DNA from: an uncultured Clostridia bacterium
GTDB taxonomy: Bacteria > Bacillota > Clostridia > Lachnospirales > Lachnospiraceae
Assembly: GCA_945992055.1 (NCBI GenBank)
Contig: CAMFVG010000111.1
Coordinates: forward strand, 1-38,064
Length of the DNA: 38,064 nt
Direction: 5' to 3'
Each line of letters begins with the position of its first letter. Position 1 is the first letter of the stretch. Position numbers and translations under genes: made by a program. Shown here piece after piece: positions 17,466 through 25,556 of this stretch. The notes beneath the pieces were generated by a model. That model saw nothing but the letters and a program-made list of their open reading frames with translations. It was not told the origin of the DNA and did no database searches.

Positions 17466-18233
17466 ATGGAGAAACAATATGCAGTAATTACCGGGGCGAG
17501 TTCGGGAATCGGAGCAGAATTTGCAAAACGGTTTGCAAAAGAAGGGTACAAGCTGGTTCTGATAGCGAGAAGGAAAGAACGTTTGGAAGAACTGGCAAAA
17601 ACATTAGATACAGAATGTATGATTGTAACCGCTGATTTATCCGATATGGGCGAATGCAAACGAGTAGCGCAAGAATTACAGAAGGAGGATGTCGAAGTTT
17701 TTGTGAATAATGCCGGCTTTGGCTATTGTGGTGAGACATTAAACATCGAAAATGATGCCGAACTTAATATGATTGATTTAAATGTGAAAGCCATGCATTT
17801 GCTTACAAAGCTATTTTTAGATAGAATGGTTAAGAAAGATAAAGGTTATATTTTAAATGTTGCATCATCTGCAGGATTATTACCGGCAGGGCCTTATATG
17901 TCTTCGTATTATGCAACCAAAGCGTATGTAACAAGTTACACCAAGGGAGTTGCAGAAGAGTTACGTCGCAGAAAGAGTAAGGTTTATGTGGGTTGCTTAT
18001 GCCCGGGACCGGTGGATACAGAGTTTAATAAAGTAGCCAATGTAGAGTTTGCACTGAAAGGGATTACAGCGAGTTACTGTGCAAACTACGCAGTGACACA
18101 AATGTTTCGTAAGAAGATCACCATTGTTCCGGCTTGGAAAATGAAGGCGTTAGTAACGCTTAGTAGATTTTTGCCTGACAGTATTTACATACGAATCGCA
18201 GCAAAACAGCAACGAAAGAAAATTTATAAATAA
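17466..18233 (+). CDS. Short-chain dehydrogenase/reductase
   Basis: A 255-residue classical SDR. The cofactor motif TGASSGIG is at residues 9-16, followed by the arginines of LIARRKERLEELA, which suggest NADPH preference. NNAGFG and the catalytic S/Y148/K152 (ASSAGLLP and YYATK) are present. The C-terminus (SRFLPDSIYIRIAAKQQRK) is basic and amphipathic, as in the DltE/YqjQ-like group that often acts on lipophilic substrates. The substrate is not known. It starts 13 nt after the DUF1648 gene, and the Dabb gene follows after 13 nt with AAGGAGGAG. Confidence 0.9.
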   Translation: MEKQYAVITGASSGIGAEFAKRFAKEGYKLVLIARRKERLEELAKTLDTECMIVTADLSDMGECKRVAQELQKEDVEVFVNNAGFGYCGETLNIENDAELNMIDLNVKAMHLLTKLFLDRMVKKDKGYILNVASSAGLLPAGPYMSSYYATKAYVTSYTKGVAEELRRRKSKVYVGCLCPGPVDTEFNKVANVEFALKGITASYCANYAVTQMFRKKITIVPAWKMKALVTLSRFLPDSIYIRIAAKQQRKKIYK

Positions 18234-18246
18234 AAGGAGGAGAAAC

Positions 18247-18543
18247 ATGGTAAATCATATTGTAATGTGGAAATTCAAACCAGAAATTGAAGAGGGACAA
18301 AAAGCAGAGGTAAAAAAAGCAATGGAGGAAAATTTAAAAGCACTTGTTGGAAAAGTTCCAGGACTTTTAACCGTTGAATTTGTAAATAATCCGATTCCTT
18401 CAAGCACACATGATATTGCACTTGTGACTACATTAGAAAAGGCAGAAGATATTGCTGCTTACGCGGTGCATCCGGAACATGTAAAAGTAGCAGATACATA
18501 TGTGCGTCCTTATGTAATGGAACGTGCTTGTTTAGACTATTAG
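18247..18543 (+). CDS. Dabb family (stress-responsive alpha/beta barrel) protein
   Basis: A 98-residue ferredoxin-fold protein of the dimeric alpha-beta barrel family. Seen: MVNHIVMWKFKPEI at the start, VPGLLTVEFVNNP in the middle, and AYAVHPEHVKVADTYVRPYV at the end. These are the family landmarks, including the conserved histidines in strand 1 and near the C-terminus. No catalytic function is established for bacterial members of this type. It is the last gene of the zip-rlmH group and is followed by a terminator. Confidence 0.88.
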   Translation: MVNHIVMWKFKPEIEEGQKAEVKKAMEENLKALVGKVPGLLTVEFVNNPIPSSTHDIALVTTLEKAEDIAAYAVHPEHVKVADTYVRPYVMERACLDY

Positions 18544-18559
18544 TTCAAAGTATTATAGA

Positions 18560-18591
18560 AAAAAGGAAGATTCTTCTTCCTTTTTCTTTTT
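18560..18591 (+). terminator. Intrinsic terminator after the Dabb gene
   Basis: An 11-bp perfect stem (18560-18570 with 18575-18585), a TTCT loop, then CTTTTT. Confidence 0.85.
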
Positions 18592-18596
18592 GTATA

Positions 18597-18643
18597 TGCT
18601 ATAATTCATTTTACGTTGACGCTTTAAAGTGTAAAAATACAAT
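18597..18643 (+). promoter_or_regulatory. Two candidate promoters of the acyl-CoA ligase gene
   Basis: First: TG at 18597-18598 followed by a perfect TATAAT (18600-18605) with a poor -35. Second: TTGACG (18616-18621), a 16-nt spacer, then TACAAT (18638-18643). The second would start transcription about 10 nt before the start codon, leaving a very short leader, so the first may be the main one. Confidence 0.5.
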
Positions 18644-18660
18644 AAGAAAGAGGTATGATA

Positions 18661-20298
18661 ATGCCAATTACAGAAATTTTAGAACGAAATTGTAAATTGT
18701 ATGGGGATGAGGTATGCCTTGTAGAGGTAAATCCGGAAATCAAGGATAATAGAAGAGTCACATGGAAGGAATATGAATTGATCGAATCCAATTCTCCATC
18801 TTATTATAGACGTGAAATTACTTGGAATGTATTCAATGAAAAAGCAAATCGTTTTGCAAACTTATTGATTCAAAGAGGTATTAAAAAAGGAGACAAAGTT
18901 GCAATTCTTTTAATGAATTGTTTGGAGTGGTTGCCAATATATTTTGGTATTTTAAAAACCGGTGCTCTTGCAGTCCCATTAAATTTCCGTTATTCAGCAG
19001 ATGAAATCAAATATTGCGTGGAACTTGCCGAAGCGGATGTGTTAGTTTTCGGACCGGAATTTATCGGGCGTGTGGAAGAGATTGCGGATGAGATTCTAAC
19101 CAATCGCTTGCTTTTTTATGTAGGAGAACGTACGCCTTTGTATGCGGAAGATTATTTGGCACAGACTATGAACTGTTCCAGTCAGTCGCCAATGATTCGA
19201 TTGACAGACGATGACGATGCGGCAATTTATTTTTCTTCGGGAACTACTGGTTTCCCAAAAGCGATTCTACATAATCATACAAGTCTTATGCATTCTTGCA
19301 AGGTGGAGCAAAATCACCATAGCACAAGAAAGGAAGATGTGTTTTTATGTATTCCACCACTGTATCATACCGGTGCCAAGATGCATTGGTTTGGTAGCTT
19401 TTTAGAAGGAGGAAAAGCGGTTCTTTTGAAAGGTACAAGTCCGGAGGTTATTCTTCGAACTGCTTCAGAAGAAAAATGTACGATTGTATGGCTTTTAGTT
19501 CCGTGGGCGCAGGATATTTTAGATGCGTTGGATCGAGGAGATTTACAATTAGAAAATTATGAATTGGCACAATGGAGATTGATGCACATTGGTGCACAAC
19601 CGGTTCCTCCGAGCTTGATTAAACGTTGGATGGAATATTTTCCAAATCACCAATACGATACGAACTATGGCTTGAGTGAATCCATAGGTCCTGGTTGCGT
19701 ACATTTGGGTGTTGAAAATGTTCACAAAGTGGGTGCAATCGGAAAAGCAGGGTATGGTTGGCAGACCAAGATTGTGGATGAGCATAGAAATGAAGTGGCG
19801 AAGGGTGAAGTTGGTGAATTGGCCGTATTTGGACCTGGAGTCATGACATGCTATTATAGAGACCCACAGGCGACTGCTGATGTTATGGATGAAGAAGGAT
19901 GGTTATATACCGGAGATATGGCGCAAGAAGATGAAGATGGATTTATTTTCCTTGTAGACCGAAAGAAAGATGTTATTATCAGCGGTGGTGAAAACTTATA
20001 TCCAGTGCAGATTGAAGATTTTATTCGTGAATATAATGCGGTAAAAGATGTTGCAGTCATTGGTCTTCCGGATAAACGTTTAGGTGAAATTGCTGCAGCA
20101 ATTATTGAAATCAAAGAAGGGTTTGAGTGTACAGAAGAAGATGTTGAGAAATTCTGTATGAAATTACCTAGATACAAACGTCCTAAAAAGATAATCTTTG
20201 CAGATATTCCACGTAATCCTACCGGGAAAATTGAAAAACCGAAACTTCGAAAAATGTATTGTGGGGAAAGCCTTGTTGCTGCACAGAATCGAGGTTAA
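18661..20298 (+). CDS. AMP-forming acyl-CoA synthetase / acid-CoA ligase
   Basis: Class I adenylate-forming enzyme that activates a carboxylic acid as acyl-AMP and transfers it to CoA. The 545-residue protein has all core motifs: phosphate loop YFSSGTTGFPKA (residues 190-201), NYGLSES, GWLYTGDM, the hinge DRKKDVIISGGENLYPVQIE, and the C-terminal catalytic lysine in NPTGKIEKPKLRK. I chose the ATG at 18661, which is 6 nt after AGAGGT; an ATG at 18655 sits directly on that box. Lengths and motifs resemble medium- or long-chain fatty-acid and aryl-acid ligases, and the substrate cannot be told. It stands alone between two terminators, with no beta-oxidation genes nearby. Confidence 0.9.
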   Translation: MPITEILERNCKLYGDEVCLVEVNPEIKDNRRVTWKEYELIESNSPSYYRREITWNVFNEKANRFANLLIQRGIKKGDKVAILLMNCLEWLPIYFGILKTGALAVPLNFRYSADEIKYCVELAEADVLVFGPEFIGRVEEIADEILTNRLLFYVGERTPLYAEDYLAQTMNCSSQSPMIRLTDDDDAAIYFSSGTTGFPKAILHNHTSLMHSCKVEQNHHSTRKEDVFLCIPPLYHTGAKMHWFGSFLEGGKAVLLKGTSPEVILRTASEEKCTIVWLLVPWAQDILDALDRGDLQLENYELAQWRLMHIGAQPVPPSLIKRWMEYFPNHQYDTNYGLSESIGPGCVHLGVENVHKVGAIGKAGYGWQTKIVDEHRNEVAKGEVGELAVFGPGVMTCYYRDPQATADVMDEEGWLYTGDMAQEDEDGFIFLVDRKKDVIISGGENLYPVQIEDFIREYNAVKDVAVIGLPDKRLGEIAAAIIEIKEGFECTEEDVEKFCMKLPRYKRPKKIIFADIPRNPTGKIEKPKLRKMYCGESLVAAQNRG

Positions 20299-20303
20299 AA
20301 CAA

Positions 20304-20335
20304 AAGACTTCCACTTTTTGTGGAAGTCTTATTTT
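20304..20335. terminator. Bidirectional terminator between the acyl-CoA ligase and capA
   Basis: A perfect 11-bp stem (20304-20314 with 20320-20330) and a TTTTT loop. ATTTT follows on the plus strand, and a T-rich tract (TTGTTTT) follows on the minus strand. The two genes converge here, so it can serve both. Confidence 0.85.
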
Positions 20336-21653
20336 AGTTGTTCGTAATAGGCAGTGCGTTTGATATTTTTTGGATGCCATTTCCAATAATTGCATTTGTG
20401 CGATCAAGGGATTCCTGTACGTCGGTTGCAATATCAAGTGCACCGGCTTTTTTGATGATTTGATTTGGATTCTTTAGTGGAAAGATAAAGTATTCCGGAT
20501 TTTCTGTTCCACTTATGTTTGGCGTTCGATATACCCAGGTGGGAATAAAATCCACCTGTATGAGCGATACCGAATTATCTTTATTTTTTTGCAGGGTTAA
20601 GTTAACCATTAATCCGTCTTCCGTATGACCGGTAGGCATGGAATCCATGCGTTCTTTGTATTGGTCAGACAAGTGATTGCCTATGGAATATATGCAAATC
20701 ATTTGATGGTCTCCTGAGGAGTTTGTCAGCAAATCTACTGGCTGAATAACATGTGGGTGTCCACCGATAAGGGCATCTATACCTAATTCGCACAGATTGG
20801 CAGCAATTTGCTGTTGGCGGCTGTTTTCAGTTGTCTGATACTCGTTTCCCCAATGAATATAAGCAATGGTATATTCCACACCTAGTTCTTTCATCTCTGC
20901 AAGACCTGTTTGTATTTCGCTATAAAGGGCCTGTGTGTTTCCGTAATTGAATGTGTTAATCAATGGTTCGGAAGCGGCACTTACAGGAATGGAATTGATC
21001 GATTTATTACTATTATTCACCTTGCCGGTATCGAAAACATAATTAAAGAATCCGACTTTAATTCCCTGAATGTCTTTTATGAAATACGTTTTTTCCTCAA
21101 CAGACTTTCTTACACCCATATAGTGCATATCGTTTGCTTCAACCGCATTTATGGTCATGTTCATTCCATCATCATAATTGTCGTAAATGTGATTGTTTGC
21201 AAGCATGCATGCGTTGGTTCCATTTTGTGCCAGGGCAGTAGCGATGGCTGCCGGAGCTAAAAATCTTGGGTATCCCCTGTAATTCCCATTTGATATGGTA
21301 GATTCTAAATTGACAACGGTAAAATCGGCTGCGCTATAATCTTCCTTAATGTATTTAAAAATGGAGTTATAATCGAAAACGTTAGCATCCTTTTTATAAT
21401 GAGATGATACGAGGAGCGGATCCTGCATTAGAATGTCTCCTGCGGTGAGGATGGTAGCAGTAACTGGTTTCTCCTCTTTTTCCTCAATCGTTGCAACCAC
21501 TTCATTTGTTTTCTTTTCTTCTTTTTTGTTCCGCTCTTTTAGGAAAAATAAGAGAACGAAAAGAATTATAAGTACAGGGAGTAGTAAAATAAAAAGTCGT
21601 AATAACCGTTTTAATCTTCTTTTCAGTCTTCGCTTTTTTCGTTTGTTCATCAT
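20334..21653 (-). CDS. CapA family membrane-anchored metallophosphatase-like protein
   Basis: Member of the CapA / poly-gamma-glutamate biosynthesis (PGA_cap) family, which has a calcineurin-like fold. The protein is 439 residues from the ATG at 21653, which is 8 nt after AAAGGAG. A longer reading frame to 21734 lacks a ribosome binding site and covers the promoter. A polybasic stretch (residues 3-18) precedes one membrane segment (about 20-40). The large domain is therefore outside the cell, after a K/E-rich linker. Domain landmarks: AGDILMQDPLL, VVNLESTISNGNYRGYPRF, LANNHIYDNYDDGM, YIHWGNEYQ, LIGGHPHVIQP and YSIGNHLSDQ. The D, N and H residues expected for metal binding are present. No capB or capC genes are nearby, so capsule synthesis is not implied. 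Such stand-alone members are common in Clostridia and poorly understood. Confidence 0.88.
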   Translation of the reverse strand: MMNKRKKRRLKRRLKRLLRLFILLLPVLIILFVLLFFLKERNKKEEKKTNEVVATIEEKEEKPVTATILTAGDILMQDPLLVSSHYKKDANVFDYNSIFKYIKEDYSAADFTVVNLESTISNGNYRGYPRFLAPAAIATALAQNGTNACMLANNHIYDNYDDGMNMTINAVEANDMHYMGVRKSVEEKTYFIKDIQGIKVGFFNYVFDTGKVNNSNKSINSIPVSAASEPLINTFNYGNTQALYSEIQTGLAEMKELGVEYTIAYIHWGNEYQTTENSRQQQIAANLCELGIDALIGGHPHVIQPVDLLTNSSGDHQMICIYSIGNHLSDQYKERMDSMPTGHTEDGLMVNLTLQKNKDNSVSLIQVDFIPTWVYRTPNISGTENPEYFIFPLKNPNQIIKKAGALDIATDVQESLDRTNAIIGNGIQKISNALPITNN

Positions 21654-21681
21654 AATAAAGACTCCTTTGTGTGATAGAAAA

Positions 21682-21710
21682 ATTTTACAAAATTGTTTTT
21701 CATATGTCAA
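21682..21710 (-). promoter_or_regulatory. Promoter of the CapA-family gene
   Basis: On the minus strand, a perfect TTGACA (21710-21705), a 17-nt spacer, then TAAAAT (21687-21682). It is 29 nt upstream of the start codon. Confidence 0.75.
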
Positions 21711-21744
21711 ATGATAGGTGAGTAAAAAAATCATACAAAATATG

Positions 21745-21773
21745 TTGACAAATAAAGAAAAAAGTGGTAGATT
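21745..21773 (+). promoter_or_regulatory. Promoter of the glycine riboswitch and symporter
   Basis: A perfect TTGACA (21745-21750), a 17-nt spacer, then TAGATT (21768-21773) preceded by TG at 21765-21766. Transcription would begin about 25 nt before the first aptamer. Confidence 0.75.
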
Positions 21774-21802
21774 GGATTAAAATTATATAACGGCAGATGA
21801 AG

Positions 21803-21965
21803 TTCTTAGGGGAATGGCTGTGGCCTACCGAAGGAGTAAAACTCTCAGGTGTCTAGTTTTAGATGAGGACTAAGAATGGATGTGGCTCTGGAGAAGCTCA
21901 ATCATTGAGTACCGAAGGTGCAAGGCAGTATAACCGCTGAATCTCTCAGGTAAAAGGACAGAGAA
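21803..21965 (+). promoter_or_regulatory. Tandem glycine riboswitch (two aptamers)
   Basis: Two consecutive glycine aptamers fill most of the 412-nt gap between capA and the symporter. Aptamer 1 is closed by TTCTTAG (21803-21809) and CTAAGAA (21870-21876) and contains the hallmark CCGAAGGAGTAAAACTCTCA. Aptamer 2 is closed by CTCTG (21886-21890) and CAGAG (21959-21963). It contains ACCGAAGGTGC and TCTCAGGTAAAAGGACAGAG. The paired GAAGG and CTCTCAGG elements in both halves are diagnostic. A short linker joins the two. The element is followed by a terminator at 22012-22046 and by an amino-acid symporter gene, so it very likely senses glycine and controls that gene by transcription termination. 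Confidence 0.95.
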
Positions 21966-22011
21966 AATATAAAAGTTATGATATAACTATGTATATTGAT
22001 GTGTGATTCTC

Positions 22012-22046
22012 CGGAGCAGTTGAACTTTCAGCTGTTCCGTTTTGTT
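22012..22046 (+). terminator. Riboswitch expression-platform terminator
   Basis: A stem of about 12 bp: the left arm starts CGGAGCAG at 22012, and the right arm ends CTGTTCCG at 22039, with two G-U pairs. The tail is TTTTGTTATT. It lies between the glycine aptamers and the symporter ribosome binding site, as expected for ligand-controlled termination. Confidence 0.75.
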
Positions 22047-22065
22047 ATTCTAGGAGGAAGAGATT

Positions 22066-23487
22066 ATGTTAGAAACTATTGAAGCGACACTGTTACCTAT
22101 TGTGCAAAACATTAATACATATCTTTCAAATTATGTATTGATTTTCTTGCTTGTTGGCGTGGGATTATGGTACACCATTAAAACGCGTTTCGTACAAGTT
22201 CGTTATTTTGGTACAGGTATGAAAAAAGTATTTGGAAACTTGTCATTAAAAGGTGGAGCACAAAAACAAGGTATGAGTTCCTTCCAGGCATTGGCGACTG
22301 CAATAGCAGCACAAGTCGGAACCGGAAATATCGTAGGTGCTTCCGGTGCTATCTTAACCGGTGGTCCTGGTGCAATCTTTTGGATGTGGGTTATTGCATT
22401 CCTTGGCATGGCAACGATCTATGCAGAGGCAGTATTGGCGCAGAAAACACGTAAGGTTGATAAAGATGGCCAAATTCAAGGCGGACCTGTTTATTATATC
22501 ACAACTGCATTTAAGGGTGGATTTGGAAAATTCTTGGCTGGATTCTTTGCGGTAGCAGTCATTTTAGCTCTTGGATTTATGGGATGTATGGTTCAATCAA
22601 ATTCCATCGGCTCTACAATTGAAACAGCATTTGGAATTCCGGCATGGGTAGCAGGAGTTGTATTGGTAGTAATCTGCGGTTTTATTTTCTTGGGTGGTGT
22701 AAAACGTCTTGCATCTGTATGTGAAAAATTAGTTCCGATTATGGCAGCTATTTTCTTACTTGGCGGTTTGGTAATTTTGGTTTGCCGTATTCAATATGTA
22801 CCTGCAACATTTGGTATGATTTTCCAATACGCATTCCAACCAAATGCTATTATTGGTGGTACGATTGGTTATGCGATCAAAGAAGCAATTAGTCAAGGTG
22901 CGAAACGTGGTTTGTTCTCAAATGAAGCTGGTATGGGTTCTACACCGCATGCACATGCACAAGCAAATGTGGAAAAGGCACACGACCAAGGTGTTGTTGC
23001 AATGGCAGGTGTGTTTATTGATACTTTTGTTGTATTGACATTGAATGCTCTTGTTATTATTTCTACACTGTATACAAAAGATGGTATTTTACATACACCA
23101 GATATGTTAAAATCTGCATTGGATGGAGGCGTTGTCACAAAAGCAAATCTTGCGCAGACTGCATTTGGAACAGTGTTTGGAGGAAATATTGGTGCAATTT
23201 TTGTAGCTGTTTGTTTGTTCTTCTTTGCGTTCTCAACTATTTTAAGTTGGAATATGTTCGGTAAAGTGAATGTTGTATATTTGTTTGGTAAGAAGAATCC
23301 AAAGGCTTGCACAACTATTTATATGATTATTGCATTGGTTTTTGTGTTCTGTGGAACACTTGTTTCTAACGACTTGGTTTGGGAGCTTACAGATGCATTC
23401 AATTATCTGATGGTATTACCAAATGCCCTTGCTTTGTTTGCTATGACTAAAGTGGTTGCAACGTCTTTGAAAGAAGCTGAAAAATAA
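22066..23487 (+). CDS. Alanine/glycine:cation symporter (AGCS family)
   Basis: Sodium- or proton-coupled importer of alanine or glycine, AGCS family. The 473-residue protein has about eleven membrane helices. Family landmarks: QVRYFGTGMKKVFG, SSFQALATAIAAQVGTGNI, GGPGAIFWMWVIAFLGMATIY, LAQKTRKVDKDGQIQGGPVYY, GVKRLASVCEKLVPIMA, and SQGAKRGLFSNEAGMGSTPHA. The ATG follows AGGAGGAAG. The tandem glycine riboswitch directly upstream makes glycine the likely physiological substrate or signal. It appears monocistronic. Confidence 0.95.
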   Translation: MLETIEATLLPIVQNINTYLSNYVLIFLLVGVGLWYTIKTRFVQVRYFGTGMKKVFGNLSLKGGAQKQGMSSFQALATAIAAQVGTGNIVGASGAILTGGPGAIFWMWVIAFLGMATIYAEAVLAQKTRKVDKDGQIQGGPVYYITTAFKGGFGKFLAGFFAVAVILALGFMGCMVQSNSIGSTIETAFGIPAWVAGVVLVVICGFIFLGGVKRLASVCEKLVPIMAAIFLLGGLVILVCRIQYVPATFGMIFQYAFQPNAIIGGTIGYAIKEAISQGAKRGLFSNEAGMGSTPHAHAQANVEKAHDQGVVAMAGVFIDTFVVLTLNALVIISTLYTKDGILHTPDMLKSALDGGVVTKANLAQTAFGTVFGGNIGAIFVAVCLFFFAFSTILSWNMFGKVNVVYLFGKKNPKACTTIYMIIALVFVFCGTLVSNDLVWELTDAFNYLMVLPNALALFAMTKVVATSLKEAEK

Positions 23488-23512
23488 AAATAAAAAATAG
23501 GATGCTATTTTT

Positions 23513-23548
23513 AAGCCCATGCGTTATAATGTATGCATGGGCTTATAT
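23513..23548 (+). terminator. Hairpin terminator after the symporter gene
   Basis: A perfect 10-bp stem (23513-23522 with 23535-23544), a 12-nt loop, then a weak tail ATATTTT. The loop contains a TATAAT (23525-23530), so the element may also overlap a promoter for mscL. Confidence 0.6.
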
Positions 23549-23584
23549 TTTAGGCTAAATCATAAAAATAGAGGAGAAATACAT

Positions 23585-24016
23585 ATGAAAAATTTTTTGA
23601 ATGAATTCAAAGCATTTATCAGCCGTGGAAACGTCATGGACATGGCAGTCGGTGTTATCATTGGTGCATCTTTTAAAGCGATTGTAGATTCTTTGGTAGC
23701 CGATATTATCAATCCGATTCTCGGAATTTTTGGAGGGAAAGATTTTTCGCAATATGTGCTTAAGTTGCCGGGAGAAGCAACCTTGAATTATGGAAATTTC
23801 ATTTCATCGATTATTAATTTCTTAATTATGGCATTGATTATTTTTTGCATTGTAAAATTCTTAAATAAGATGAATGAATTGGCAGCAAAATTGGCAAAGA
23901 AAACAGAGGAAGAAGTACCGGAAACACCTACAACGAAGGTTTGTCAGTATTGCAAAACAGAGATTTCGATTGAGGCAACAAGATGTCCACATTGTACATC
24001 TGTGTTAGAGGATTAA
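23585..24016 (+). CDS. mscL: Large-conductance mechanosensitive channel MscL with C-terminal zinc ribbon
   Basis: Homopentameric emergency-release channel. The start at 23585 follows GAGGAG; a longer frame from 23519 runs through the preceding hairpin and is not credible. The 143-residue protein begins NFLNEFKAFISRGNVMDMAV, the usual N-terminal amphipathic helix. Next come TM1 (VGVIIGASFKAIVDSLVADI), a short periplasmic loop with an FISSIINF entry, TM2 (LIMALIIFCIVKFL), and a cytoplasmic helix. Beyond the normal end it carries four cysteines, C120, C123, C134 and C137, in two CxxC pairs (CQYCKTEI and RCPHCTS), forming a probable zinc ribbon in the cytoplasm. Channel identity is secure; the role of the ribbon is unknown. 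Confidence 0.95.
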   Translation: MKNFLNEFKAFISRGNVMDMAVGVIIGASFKAIVDSLVADIINPILGIFGGKDFSQYVLKLPGEATLNYGNFISSIINFLIMALIIFCIVKFLNKMNELAAKLAKKTEEEVPETPTTKVCQYCKTEISIEATRCPHCTSVLED

Positions 24017-24027
24017 TACATATAAGA

Positions 24028-24057
24028 AAAGGGCTAACTTGGGTTAGTCCTTTATTT
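24028..24057 (+). terminator. Intrinsic terminator after mscL
   Basis: An 11-bp stem (24028-24038 with 24043-24053, one G-U pair), a four-base loop, then a modest T-rich tail (TTTATTT). Confidence 0.7.
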
Positions 24058-24074
24058 CTAGAGAGAGAAGAAAA

Positions 24075-24857
24075 ATGTCAAAAGAATTAGAAGCATATTA
24101 TAATAAATTTTGTGAAGATAAACGATTGACTAGAAGGCATGGTAATGTGGAGTATATCACTTCCATGAAATACATCCATAAGTATTTGGAAGAATTTCCA
24201 AAGGATGCAAAAATTTTGGATGTAGGAGCAGGGACCGGAAGGTATTCCGTAGCATTAGCAAATGAGGGATATGATGTCACTGCAATAGAACTTGTCAAAT
24301 ATAATCTTGGGATATTAAAGCAAAAGAAAAGTACAGTGAAAGCGTATCAGGGAACTGCATTGAATCTAAAACGATTTGAAAATGATACCTTTGATATGAC
24401 CCTTGTATTTGGTCCAATGTATCATTTGTACACCATGGAGGATAAGCAGAAGGCACTAGGAGAAGCTGTGCGTGTCACGAAGCCAGGTGGTGTGATTTTG
24501 GTTGCATACTGTATGAATGAATATAGTATTTTAACACATGGTTTTAAGGATAATTACATCAAAGACAGTATTCGTGATGGAAAAGTGAATGAGAATTTCC
24601 GAGTTACACCGAAACCGGAAGATCTATATGACTACGTAAGACTGGAAGATATTGATGCAGTCAATCAAAGTGCAGATGTGGAACGAATTCAGATTGTGGC
24701 TGCGGATGGTCCGGCGAACTATATGAGACAGGTGCTAAATGCCATGGATGAAGAAACCTATGAATTGTTCATAAAGTATCATTTGTCAACATGTGAACGA
24801 CCGGAACTTTTAGGTGCCAGTGCGCATACATTGGATATCTTACGTAAAAAGAGATAG
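24075..24857 (+). CDS. Class I SAM-dependent methyltransferase
   Basis: A 260-residue Rossmann-fold methyltransferase. SAM motif I is ILDVGAGTGRYSVALA, the acidic end of strand 2 is in VTAIELV, and motif IV is TLVFGPMYHLY. After that, AVRVTKPGGVILVAYCMNE is the typical post-motif strand. The N-terminal 45 residues form a polar helix-rich cap. The FGPMYHL stretch is typical of a group of small-molecule or uncharacterised methyltransferases in Clostridia; no substrate can be named. It begins 17 nt after the mscL terminator with GAGAGAAG, and no clear promoter was found. The YkgJ-type gene follows after 9 nt. Confidence 0.88.
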   Translation: MSKELEAYYNKFCEDKRLTRRHGNVEYITSMKYIHKYLEEFPKDAKILDVGAGTGRYSVALANEGYDVTAIELVKYNLGILKQKKSTVKAYQGTALNLKRFENDTFDMTLVFGPMYHLYTMEDKQKALGEAVRVTKPGGVILVAYCMNEYSILTHGFKDNYIKDSIRDGKVNENFRVTPKPEDLYDYVRLEDIDAVNQSADVERIQIVAADGPANYMRQVLNAMDEETYELFIKYHLSTCERPELLGASAHTLDILRKKR

Positions 24858-24866
24858 GAAGATAAT

Positions 24867-25544
24867 ATGAAGCGAAATGTAGATATGAAAGAAATTTCAG
24901 ATGGAAATTTATATGAATTGAATGATATGGTTAAAGCAGATTGTAATGATTGCAAGGGGTGTTCTGCTTGTTGTCAAGGAATGGGAGAATCCATTGTATT
25001 AGATCCACTTGATATTTATCGTTTGATAGATGGTCTTCAAATGACTTTTGAACAATTGCTTGCAGATGCAATTGAATTACAGGTGCAGGAAGGAGTAATT
25101 CTTCCCAATCTAAAAATGGGTAAAGAAAAAGATACCTGTTTCTTCTTGAATGAAGAAGGGAGATGTAAGATTCATTCATTTCGGCCGGGAATCTGTCGCT
25201 TGTTTCCTTTGGGAAGATACTATGAAAACGGAAGTTTTAAGTATTTCTTACAAATTCATGAATGCAAGAATCCGAACAAGACAAAGGTAAAAGTGAAAAA
25301 ATGGATAGATACACCGGATTTGCAAAAAAACCAACAATTTGTCGCAGATTGGCATTACTTTATTGATGATGTGCAAAGTAAGATTGCAAGAATTGCAGAC
25401 GATGAGCTAGTTAAAAAGATAGATTTGTTTATTTTACAACAGTTTTACATGGAAAAATATGACACAAACGTGGATTTTTATGAGCAATTTCAAATTCGTC
25501 TTATAAAGGCAAAAAAAGTCATAGAAACGTTAACAAAAGGATAG
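24867..25544 (+). CDS. YkgJ family cysteine-cluster protein
   Basis: A 225-residue cytoplasmic protein of the YkgJ (CxxCxxCC) family. The N-terminal cluster is CNDCKGCSACCQG, and the conserved partner motif is GRCKIHSFRPGICRLFPLG, followed by HECKN. Together these six to eight cysteines are thought to bind zinc or an iron-sulfur cluster. The C-terminal third is helical and charged. No biochemical role is settled for the family. It sits between a methyltransferase and an exonuclease in one direction, with spacings of 9 and 56 nt, but the grouping gives no firm functional clue. Confidence 0.88.
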   Translation: MKRNVDMKEISDGNLYELNDMVKADCNDCKGCSACCQGMGESIVLDPLDIYRLIDGLQMTFEQLLADAIELQVQEGVILPNLKMGKEKDTCFFLNEEGRCKIHSFRPGICRLFPLGRYYENGSFKYFLQIHECKNPNKTKVKVKKWIDTPDLQKNQQFVADWHYFIDDVQSKIARIADDELVKKIDLFILQQFYMEKYDTNVDFYEQFQIRLIKAKKVIETLTKG

Positions 25545-25556
25545 TGGAGAAATAAG

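Noticed and set aside
20910..21260. 116-codon plus-strand ORF inside capA
   Set aside because: It is antisense to a well-supported CapA-family gene and has no family resemblance or ribosome binding site.
24014..24026. Promoter for the methyltransferase gene upstream of the mscL terminator
   Set aside because: TAATAC and TATAAG lie near the mscL stop, but no -35 at a workable distance fits.
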